Assembly (NCBI GenBank): GCA_016765255.1
Contig: JAESQI010000210.1
Coordinates: 1-6,914, forward strand
Length of the DNA stretch: 6,914 bases
Source of the DNA: Robiginitomaculum sp.
GTDB lineage: Bacteria; Pseudomonadota; Alphaproteobacteria; Caulobacterales; Maricaulaceae
Reading direction: 5' to 3'
Both the position numbers and the translations under genes were made by a program. The notes beneath the pieces were generated by a model. It was not told the origin of the DNA. It was given only the letters and a program-made list of their open reading frames with translations, and searched no databases. Every line of letters starts with the position of its first letter. Position 1 is the stretch's first letter. Below are positions 1 through 4,960 of this stretch, piece by piece.

Positions 1-1
1 A

Positions 2-136
2 AAAGACATGCGGTTTTTGGTCAGTTACCTCGCCTATTCCTCATTCCTAAATCAGGTCAAATTGCCGGGATTTCAACGTTATTACGAAAACATGCTCGAA
101 GAGGTTCCTGATGTTTGGGGCTTTGTTGGACGTTAA
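2..136 (+). CDS. C-terminal end of an unidentified protein (5' end outside window)
   Basis: An open frame runs from the left edge to a TAA at 134-136 and encodes 44 residues, ending in the motif PDVWGFVGR. The fragment is rich in aromatic and charged residues (for example LVSYLAYSSF and FQRYYENMLEE), which looks like real protein rather than a chance frame. I do not recognise the family from this tail. The stop overlaps the last codon of the convergent minus-strand gene by four bases, and no intrinsic terminator is visible between the two. An internal ATG at 8-10 could start a very short ORF, but a frame open to the edge fits a longer gene better. Confidence 0.5.
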   Translation, partial: KDMRFLVSYLAYSSFLNQVKLPGFQRYYENMLEEVPDVWGFVGR

Positions 137-969
137 AATTTACGAACGTAGGAAACAGAAGCAGCGCCCAAATCCTGAATGGTAAAGTCGTAATTTGTAT
201 AATCAGCCCGGATGGAATTTTTGGGGCTTAATTTCCACTCAATCCCGGGCCCCCATGCAAATCCGTCATCTTCAATATTGACAGTCGTGAGCGTTGTAGA
301 GCGCGGATTTAGATCAAGCCTCGTATTGTGATAGCCGCCGCGTAAGAAAAGGGATACATTTTGGGTCACGGGAAGGCGAGCGACAGCGAAAGCGGCTTCG
401 GAATGTTTGACTTTTCTATCAAATGTAATTCTTCGGCGTGGGCCTAAATATTGTTTGCTATTCACGCCGACAGAGCCTTCTATTTCAGCGCCCAGATAGC
501 GGTTAAAGTTATAACCAAGCCGCCCCTGAATGCCGCCTAAATCCTCGGTAAATCTGTTCTTGGAGTCTGCGTCATACAGAACAGCGCCCACAGTAGCATA
601 GGCGCCGCTTTCTTTTTGCTGGGGACGAACACCGTAATAACCGGGCCTTCCGTAAGCAGGCATGTGAGTGGCTTGCCCATAAGGCGCATGTGCTGGGAGT
701 AAAACGCCACCTTGTGCGCCATGGGCAAGACTTTGTCCATATGGGCCACGAAGACCAGATAAGGGGCCGCCGTATTGGTATGGTGCGCGCATCACGCATG
801 TTGGAAACCCATTTAGGCCCATAATTGCCTGCATACCATTTGGACATGCGGAAATGGCTCTCGCTTGCGCCGTATGATGATTTGTCCCATTTAAGCCAAA
901 CCCTGAGCAACCAGAAATGAGTGTAGCCGTGGAAATAAGCAAAATTGTAGATAGAGGTGAAAATCGCAT
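133..969 (-). CDS. Outer-membrane beta-barrel protein with lipoprotein signal
   Basis: This is a 278-residue envelope protein. Residues 1-20 form a lipoprotein signal with lipobox I-S-G-C, making Cys21 the expected lipidated residue; Ser22 at +2 suits outer-membrane sorting. Residues about 45-118 are a Gly/Pro/Tyr-rich low-complexity linker in which PYGQ occurs twice. Residues about 122-278 look like a small OmpA/opacity-type barrel of about eight strands: alternating-residue strands, motifs such as GRLGYNFNRYLGAEIEG and LFLRGGYHN, and a terminal Phe typical of the BAM recognition signal. The start is supported by AAGGAC five bases upstream of the ATG. A sigma-54-like promoter lies just upstream, so the gene may be transcribed independently of the MoxR gene 69 bases before it. 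Substrate and partner are unknown. The barrel class is fairly secure; the lipidation is predicted from the motif only. Confidence 0.85.
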   Translation of the reverse strand: MRFSPLSTILLISTATLISGCSGFGLNGTNHHTAQARAISACPNGMQAIMGLNGFPTCVMRAPYQYGGPLSGLRGPYGQSLAHGAQGGVLLPAHAPYGQATHMPAYGRPGYYGVRPQQKESGAYATVGAVLYDADSKNRFTEDLGGIQGRLGYNFNRYLGAEIEGSVGVNSKQYLGPRRRITFDRKVKHSEAAFAVARLPVTQNVSLFLRGGYHNTRLDLNPRSTTLTTVNIEDDGFAWGPGIEWKLSPKNSIRADYTNYDFTIQDLGAASVSYVRKF

Positions 970-1000
970 GATTTGTCCTTTTGAAACAGTCAGTTTCTTA

Positions 1001-1020
1001 GGAGCAATATCTATGCCAAA
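1001..1020 (-). promoter_or_regulatory. Candidate sigma-54 (RpoN) -24/-12 promoter
   Basis: Read on the minus strand, this stretch gives TTGGCA, a seven-base spacer, then TTGCT. The invariant GG (1017-1016) and GC (1005-1004) are separated by exactly ten bases. Against the established consensus YTGGCACG-N4-TTGCW only the two bases after TGGCA differ. Transcription would start near 992, giving a leader of roughly 24 bases that contains the ribosome-binding site of the lipoprotein gene. Such promoters need an enhancer-binding protein; its site would lie inside the 3' part of the MoxR gene and I did not identify one. Confidence 0.6.
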
Positions 1021-1038
1021 CCTATTTGTGAGGTGATT

Positions 1039-1881
1039 TTACCCGTTTCGCCGCGATAAAAAGGCCAGACGTTCAAATAAATGTACATCTTGCTCGTTCT
1101 TAAGCAATGCGCCGTGCAGAGGCGGGATTAACTTTGTGGTGTCAGTTTCGCGCAAAGTTTCAGGGTCAATATCTTCGACCATGAGCAATTTTAGCCAATC
1201 CAAAAGCTCGGACGTTGACGGTTTCTTTTTAAGGCCTGGTACGTCGCGCACGGCGTAAAAGCGTTTGAGCGCAGCAGCAACCAGTCTTGATTTAATATCA
1301 GGGAAATGCACATCAATAATTTTTTTCATGGTTTCTTGGTCTGGAAATTGAATATAATGAAAGAAACATCGACGCAGGAAGGCATCGGGCAGGTCTTTTT
1401 CATTGTTAGACGTAATGAGAATAATCGGGCGCTGCTCTGCTTTAATGGTTTCGCCCGTCTCGTAGACATGGAACTCCATGCGGTCAAGCTCATGTAAAAG
1501 ATCGTTGGGAAACTCGATATCGGCTTTGTCAATTTCGTCAATCAGTAATACTGGGCGGGTTTTGTGGGTGAAGGCCTCCCACAATTTTCCTTTCTTGATA
1601 TAGTTGGAAATATCGTGGACTTTATCATCCCCAAGTTGGCTGTCGCGTAGTCTGGCCACGGCATCATACTCATAGAGCCCTTGTTGGGCCTTGGTGGTCG
1701 ATTTTATGTTCCATTCCATCAGGTCGGCGCCCAATGACGTGGCGATTTCCTCGGCCAAAACGGTTTTACCCGTGCCCGGTTCGCCTTTAATCAGGAGAGG
1801 GCGCTCCAAAGTAATGGCGGCATTAACTGCCATGCGCAAATCTTTGGTTGCGATGTATTTATCTGTACCTGAAAACTTCAT
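1039..1881 (-). CDS. MoxR-family AAA+ ATPase
   Basis: This is a single-domain AAA+ ATPase of 280 residues, a usual MoxR length. Visible motifs are Walker A GEPGTGKT (33-40), Walker B LLIDEID (112-118), sensor-1 TSNN (Asn159 region) and arginines in FLRRC (170-171) suited to the arginine finger. MoxR proteins act as chaperone-like remodelers that mature or insert cofactors into partner complexes, usually with a VWA-domain protein encoded next door. Here the next gene on the strand is an envelope lipoprotein, and no VWA gene is visible. An in-frame ATG 18 codons upstream (1935) exists, but the ATG at 1881 has a strong GAGGTGA ribosome-binding site two bases before it and begins the conserved MKFSGTDKY segment, so I chose it. 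The specific target cannot be told from sequence. Confidence 0.9.
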   Translation of the reverse strand: MKFSGTDKYIATKDLRMAVNAAITLERPLLIKGEPGTGKTVLAEEIATSLGADLMEWNIKSTTKAQQGLYEYDAVARLRDSQLGDDKVHDISNYIKKGKLWEAFTHKTRPVLLIDEIDKADIEFPNDLLHELDRMEFHVYETGETIKAEQRPIILITSNNEKDLPDAFLRRCFFHYIQFPDQETMKKIIDVHFPDIKSRLVAAALKRFYAVRDVPGLKKKPSTSELLDWLKLLMVEDIDPETLRETDTTKLIPPLHGALLKNEQDVHLFERLAFLSRRNG

Positions 1882-1959
1882 AATCACCTCATGTTTAGAT
1901 TTGCTTATAGGTTTTTTACGTAAAAGCGCAAACATAATTGCAAAAACTTAAATTTTTTG

Positions 1960-1988
1960 TTGTTCCGCTGGCTTGCCTCGGTTATAGG
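1960..1988 (+). promoter_or_regulatory. Possible sigma-70-type promoter for dksA
   Basis: TTGTTC (1960-1965) and TATAGG (1983-1988) are spaced by 17 bases in the divergent gap between the MoxR gene and dksA. Agreement with consensus is three of six and four of six, so the match is modest. The spacing and position, about 50 bases before the dksA start, are its main support. Confidence 0.25.
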
Positions 1989-2042
1989 CCTGTTAAAAAT
2001 ATTATTGTGGAGTCTCAATAGTCTAACTTTTTTGGATATCAA

Positions 2043-2471
2043 ATGCCGACAACTTTGAAAAAACGCACAAAGCTTGCGAAAAATTATAGTCCCTCCGAGG
2101 ACGAAAAATTCATGGGTGTTAAGCAGGTGGAATATTTTAGGCAAAAGCTGGAAAACTGGAAACATGATTTGGCGGCTCAAATCCAAAATACGATGGATTT
2201 TCTAAAAGGCGAGAGCGTCTCCCATCCCGATGTGGCCGATATGGCATCTGCTAATGCGGATCGGCAATTGGAACTTCGTACCAAAGACCGCTTGCGAAAA
2301 CTGATCTCCAAAATTGACCAAGCCTTAACCCGTATCGAAGATGGTTCATACGGCTATTGTGTGGAAACCGGCGACCCGATCAGATTGGGCCGCCTCGAAG
2401 CCCGACCAATCGCCACCCTGACAATCGAAGCCCAAGAAATGCATGAACAAGGCGAACGCCGAGGCCAGTAA
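2043..2471 (+). CDS. dksA: RNA polymerase-binding transcription factor DksA (single-cysteine type)
   Basis: DksA binds the RNA polymerase secondary channel and, with ppGpp, shifts transcription during starvation. The 142-residue protein has the expected layout: an N-terminal helix, a coiled-coil hairpin around residues 30-100, and a zinc-finger-like C-terminal domain. The coiled-coil tip is D63-x-x-D66-x-A68, matching the E. coli D71/D74/A76 tip needed for activity. The C-terminal domain keeps the family motif RLEARP (117-122). At the four positions that are cysteines in E. coli DksA it has Cys106, Thr109, Thr127 and Ala130. The C-x2-C-x17-C-x2-C spacing is intact, but three of four ligands are gone, so it should not bind zinc in the classical way. 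Single- or low-cysteine DksA proteins are known in alphaproteobacteria. The ribosome-binding site is weak (TTGGAT upstream of the ATG). It is divergent from the MoxR gene, with a 161-base shared gap. Confidence 0.92.
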   Translation: MPTTLKKRTKLAKNYSPSEDEKFMGVKQVEYFRQKLENWKHDLAAQIQNTMDFLKGESVSHPDVADMASANADRQLELRTKDRLRKLISKIDQALTRIEDGSYGYCVETGDPIRLGRLEARPIATLTIEAQEMHEQGERRGQ

Positions 2472-2501
2472 GAGAAGCTCTCCTTCTGCTCTCTCTCCTT
2501 T

Positions 2502-2685
2502 GTCATGCCCCACCCTGTGTGGGGTATCTACGTTCAACACGAGAATAACTGGTTCAACATGGATACCCGCCCCTCCCAACTGCCGCTCACCCCGCTGGAA
2601 AGCGGGGTCTTTTGCTGTGGGTGGATGTGCTTAAATTTCATGGGGTACCGCTCTACAGCGGTATGAGCGGAGGGTTGGGTATGAC
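2502..2685. repeat. Composite palindromic intergenic element
   Basis: This stretch between dksA and the SulP gene is bounded by inverted ends, GTCATGCCC (2502-2510) and GGGTATGAC (2677-2685). Inside are a hairpin CCCCAC/GTGGGG (2508-2524), another ACCCCGC/GCGGGGT (2589-2608), and a perfect 7-bp hairpin TACCGCT/AGCGGTA (2646-2663). There is also a long-range pairing of ATACCC-N2-CCCTCC (2563-2576) with GGAGGG-N2-GGGTAT (2669-2682). GGGTATC (2522-2528) is also the exact inverse of GATACCC (2562-2568). An 8-bp direct repeat GTTCAACA occurs at 2532 and 2552. The architecture resembles dispersed REP- or MITE-like palindromes in alphaproteobacterial intergenic DNA, but only one copy is visible here, so the repeat status is inferred. 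Confidence 0.55.
2589..2613 (+). terminator. Terminator-like hairpin downstream of dksA
   Basis: A 7-bp GC-rich stem ACCCCGC/GCGGGGT with a six-base loop is followed by TCTTTTG. It could end the dksA transcript 118 bases after the stop codon. The T run is short and the hairpin is part of the composite palindrome, so a terminator role is plausible but not certain. Confidence 0.5.
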
Positions 2686-2727
2686 GGGAGAGGCAGCCGC
2701 TTAAGTAAAGCATTGGAGGAGGTGAGG

Positions 2728-2763
2728 GTGCTAAAAAGCAAACAATACACTTCACGCGAATAG
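2728..2763 (+). CDS. Possible 11-codon leader ORF upstream of the SulP gene
   Basis: A GTG at 2728 is preceded at ideal distance by AGGAGG (2717-2722), the strongest ribosome-binding sequence in the region. The frame encodes MLKSKQYTSRE and stops at TAG 2761-2763, 60 bases before the chosen SulP start. It may be a translated leader influencing the transporter gene, or a chance ORF next to a purine-rich stretch. No attenuator hairpin or codon run points to a specific signal. Confidence 0.2.
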   Translation: MLKSKQYTSRE

Positions 2764-2823
2764 GAGTTGATTAAAGTCCATATACCTCTAAGGAAGGCAA
2801 ATAGATTTGACCATGGATATTCA

Positions 2824-4428
2824 ATGAGAACGACCCTAAATGCCTTTGCACAAAATTTGTCCTATACCACATGGCGCAATCCTGAATTCACCAAATTTAC
2901 GCCGTCTCGTATAAAGATAGAAATTCTTGCAGGTCTCACCGTTTCTCTTGCCCTCGTCCCCGAAGCCGTTGCCTTTGCTTTTGTCGCCGATGTGCATCCA
3001 TTGGTCGGGCTTTATGCAGCCTTTATCGTTGGGTTAATCACCGCCATTATTGGTGGACGGCCTGGTATGATTTCAGGGGCTACGGGCGCTTTGGCTGTAG
3101 TTATGGTGGAACTCGTTGCCCATCATGGCGTTGAGTATTTGTTTTTAACCGTGGTTCTTATGGGGCTTTTGCAAATTTTGGCGGGGGTTTGCCATTTGGG
3201 TAAATTTATCAGGCTCGTGCCCCATCCCGTCATGCTCGGTTTTGTCAACGGGCTTGCCATAGTAATTTTTCTCGCCCAAATGAGCCAGTTTAAAGTCGGC
3301 CCAGAGGGGGCAAAAGTTTGGATGGAAATGGCACCTATGGCGGTCATGTTGGGTTTGGTGGCGCTTACCATGGGGATCATATGGATCATGCCCAAAATCA
3401 CGCATATCATCCCGGCACCCTTGGCGGGTATTGGCATTGTTGCTGCAATCGTTATAGGGTTTGGCATTGATGTTCCGCGTGTTGGGGACTTAGCATCAAT
3501 CAAAGGAGGCTTGCCGTCCTTTCATATTCCAAACGCACCTCTTACTCTTGAAACCCTGGGTATCACTCTGCCTTACGCTCTAATCCTTGCGGCCATTGGC
3601 TTGATCGAGAGCCTGCTGACCTTAAACCTTGTTGGCGAGATGGTCGGCAAAAGAGGCGGCGCCTCGAAAGAATGTGTGGCCCAAGGCATTGCCAATACAG
3701 TCACAGGTTTTTTTGGTGGCATGGGTGGGTGCGCCATGATCGGGCAATCTATGATTAATGTCAAATCGGGTGGTCGGACACGGCTGTCGGCCTTTGCTTC
3801 GGCCATGTTTTTGCTGGCCTTTATTCTTGTCGCTTCAGGCTTGATCGAACAAATTCCGTTGGCGGCGCTTGTCGGGGTCATGTTTATGGTGGTGATCGGG
3901 ACATTCGCATGGCGCAGCTTGATGATTATGCGCAAAGTTCCGCTCATGGATGCATTGGTCATTATTCTGGTAACCATTGTAACGGTCATGACAGATCTGG
4001 CGACAGCCGTTGTGGTTGGCGTGATCGTTTCCGCACTTGCCTATGCGTGGAATAATGCCAGCCGTATTCAAGCCAATATTGATGCAAGCATTGACGGGAA
4101 AAAAGTCTATAAAATTGAAGGCCCGCTGTTTTTTGGCTCTATTGAAGGGTTTACTGATCTTTTTACACCCGAAGATGATCCCGAATTGGTTATTATAGAT
4201 TTCATGAACAGCCGCGTTGTTGACCAATCTGCATTGCAGGCCATTGAAATGCTCGCGTCAAAATATGAGGCGGCTGGTAAAAGCTTGCAACTTCGCCATC
4301 TGTCCCATGATTGCCATAGATTGCTCAACAGGGCAGGGCAGTTGATAGTTGATGCAGATGACGATCCTGCCTATGAAATCGCTGTGGATTACGCGGTAAA
4401 GACTGGGATTTTAGGGGCGGGGCATTAG
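2824..4428 (+). CDS. SulP-family inorganic anion transporter with STAS domain
   Basis: This is a multi-pass inner-membrane transporter of 534 residues, a normal SulP/SLC26 length. The membrane domain begins near residue 35 with VSLALVPEAVAFAF (40-53), followed by HPLVGLY (58-64), the signature region of the family. Later conserved segments include VNGLAIVIFLAQ and GGMGGCAMIGQSMINV followed by SGGRTRLS. After the last hydrophobic segments a cytoplasmic STAS domain occupies about residues 428-515, with the loop VVDQSAL (465-471) at the place of the regulatory Asp/Ser motif. Family members carry sulfate, bicarbonate or other anions, often coupled to H+ or Na+; the substrate cannot be assigned from sequence. 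A TTG at 2767 would add 19 residues but abuts its GGAG motif, so I prefer the ATG at 2824, although its ribosome-binding site (ATGGAT) is weak. The gene seems to be transcribed alone. Confidence 0.88.
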   Translation: MRTTLNAFAQNLSYTTWRNPEFTKFTPSRIKIEILAGLTVSLALVPEAVAFAFVADVHPLVGLYAAFIVGLITAIIGGRPGMISGATGALAVVMVELVAHHGVEYLFLTVVLMGLLQILAGVCHLGKFIRLVPHPVMLGFVNGLAIVIFLAQMSQFKVGPEGAKVWMEMAPMAVMLGLVALTMGIIWIMPKITHIIPAPLAGIGIVAAIVIGFGIDVPRVGDLASIKGGLPSFHIPNAPLTLETLGITLPYALILAAIGLIESLLTLNLVGEMVGKRGGASKECVAQGIANTVTGFFGGMGGCAMIGQSMINVKSGGRTRLSAFASAMFLLAFILVASGLIEQIPLAALVGVMFMVVIGTFAWRSLMIMRKVPLMDALVIILVTIVTVMTDLATAVVVGVIVSALAYAWNNASRIQANIDASIDGKKVYKIEGPLFFGSIEGFTDLFTPEDDPELVIIDFMNSRVVDQSALQAIEMLASKYEAAGKSLQLRHLSHDCHRLLNRAGQLIVDADDDPAYEIAVDYAVKTGILGAGH

Positions 4429-4524
4429 GGTTTGATCCTAAGCTTATTCAGTTTATTATGATTTAGTTCATGTCTCTGAATCAAATGGTAATTATCTTTG
4501 GTTTCGTTAACTATTTTTTAACCA

Positions 4525-4612
4525 CACCTGTTCATAAAGGTGAAGTCTTCTCTTGAAGACATCCACCATTCACCTACTACCTTCGGGAGCTTTCATTAGC
4601 TCCCTTTTTTTT
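4525..4612 (+). ncRNA. Candidate small RNA or structured 3' UTR (three hairpins)
   Basis: Three stem-loops follow one another: CACCT/AGGTG (4525-4542), GTCTTC/GAAGAC with a four-base loop (4545-4560), and the terminator stem (4585-4604) with eight T's. An unpaired pyrimidine-rich stretch with repeated CACC and CTACC lies between the second and third. Folded 5' hairpins, a single-stranded pairing region and a terminator with a long T run is the usual plan of an Hfq-type bacterial sRNA. No convincing promoter is visible just upstream, so processing from the SulP mRNA 3' end is equally possible. I cannot match it to a known RNA family. Confidence 0.3.
4585..4612 (+). terminator. Intrinsic terminator
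   Basis: A perfect 7-bp stem GGGAGCT/AGCTCCC with a six-base loop is followed by eight T's. It lies 157 bases after the SulP stop codon and is the only strong terminator before the tRNA. It is enclosed by a further inverted repeat, ATCCACC (4561-4567) and GGTGGAT (4614-4620). Confidence 0.9.
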
Positions 4613-4755
4613 GGGTGGATAACATGACTATAAGACAAAAAAACTACATATTTCGCGTAATTAAGGCTTGAATGATAGGCATATTAACTGTTATTAGGCA
4701 CAGCCTTACCAAGAGGCGCGGGTTAACAACCCGACAGAATACAAGAAGTGAATAT

Positions 4756-4831
4756 TCCGCAATAGCTCAGTTGGTAGAGCAATTGACTGTTAATCAATGG
4801 GTCGCAGGTTCGAGTCCTGCTTGCGGAGCCA
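4756..4831 (+). tRNA. tRNA-Asn (anticodon GTT)
   Basis: A complete 76-base cloverleaf is visible: acceptor TCCGCAA/TTGCGGA with discriminator G, D arm GCTC...GAGC, anticodon stem ATTGA/TCAAT with loop CTGTTAA and anticodon GTT (4789-4791), and T arm GCAGG-TTCGAGT-CCTGC. The CCA end is encoded (4829-4831). The gene is intact although an integrase gene follows 129 bases later. This fits an element whose attachment site restores the tRNA 3' end on integration. Confidence 0.97.
4801..4831 (+). other. Probable integration site (attL) in the 3' part of tRNA-Asn
   Basis: Tyrosine recombinases commonly insert elements into the T-arm/acceptor end of tRNA genes and are usually encoded right beside that junction, as here. 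The crossover would fall somewhere in this segment, and the other copy should lie at the far end of the element. No second copy of this sequence is visible up to the right edge, so the exact core cannot be defined. Confidence 0.5.
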
Positions 4832-4871
4832 CTTTCCAAAAACCAATTTTTCTTAAACCATTGTATTTGTT

Positions 4872-4886
4872 GTATTTTTAAAATAC
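4872..4886. repeat. 15-bp perfect palindrome upstream of the integrase promoter
   Basis: GTATTTT and AAAATAC flank a single central T. It sits just before the predicted -35 box of the integrase gene and just inside the element boundary. It could be an operator or an accessory recombination-protein site, but AT-rich palindromes of this size also arise by chance. Confidence 0.4.
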
Positions 4887-4889
4887 GCC

Positions 4890-4918
4890 TTGCCGTTTCA
4901 TTCTGTATTTACTATAAA
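4890..4918 (+). promoter_or_regulatory. Predicted sigma-70-type promoter of the integrase gene
   Basis: TTGCCG (4890-4895) and TATAAA (4913-4918) are separated by exactly 17 bases and match consensus at four and five of six positions. Transcription would start near 4925, leaving a leader of about 36 bases before the integrase ATG. A 12-bp direct repeat overlaps the end of the -10 box, an arrangement suited to repression. Confidence 0.5.
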
Positions 4919-4951
4919 CGTCACACATAATGGACACAGAACGTCACACAT
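4917..4951 (+). repeat. 12-bp direct repeats at the integrase promoter
   Basis: AACGTCACACAT occurs exactly at 4917-4928 and 4940-4951, a start-to-start distance of 23 bases, about two helical turns. The first copy covers the end of the -10 box and the likely start site; the second ends directly before the GGTG that may act as ribosome-binding site. The positions suggest tandem sites for a repressor, an excisionase/RDF or the integrase arm-binding domain. Which of these is not decidable from sequence. Confidence 0.6.
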
Positions 4952-4960
4952 GGTGTAGAT

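Larger units (their letters stand above)
4429..4755. other. Non-coding gap between the SulP gene and tRNA-Asn
   Basis: No convincing protein gene lies in this stretch. Its left half carries three hairpins ending in a strong terminator (described separately). The right half is AT-rich and carries a 6-bp perfect hairpin CGGGTT/AACCCG with a three-base loop (4719-4733), 22 bases before the tRNA. I did not find a clear promoter for the tRNA: TTGAAT (4668-4673) has no good -10 at 17 bases. Confidence 0.6.

Noticed and set aside
1882..1935. Upstream start adding 18 residues to the MoxR ATPase
   Set aside because: The downstream ATG has a strong GAGGTGA site and begins the conserved family N-terminus; the extra residues are Lys-rich with no family support.
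1905..2186. Minus-strand frame across the MoxR-dksA gap
   Set aside because: It overlaps the start of dksA antisense and has no recognisable domain; the gap is better explained as a divergent promoter region.
2767..2823. TTG start adding 19 residues to the SulP transporter
   Set aside because: The GGAG touches the TTG with no spacing, and the added residues are not part of the family core. The ATG is preferred, though its own ribosome-binding site is weak.
3573..3989. Minus-strand frames within the SulP gene
   Set aside because: They are antisense to well-conserved transporter sequence; the Met/Ile/Thr-rich composition is what the complement of membrane codons gives.
4668..4694. Possible tRNA-Asn promoter TTGAAT...TGTTAT
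   Set aside because: The spacing is only 15 bases and it lies about 60 bases before the tRNA; the evidence is too weak to list as a feature.
4672..4881. 69-codon plus-strand frame spanning tRNA-Asn
   Set aside because: It reads through the whole tRNA, and its middle is simply translated tRNA sequence.
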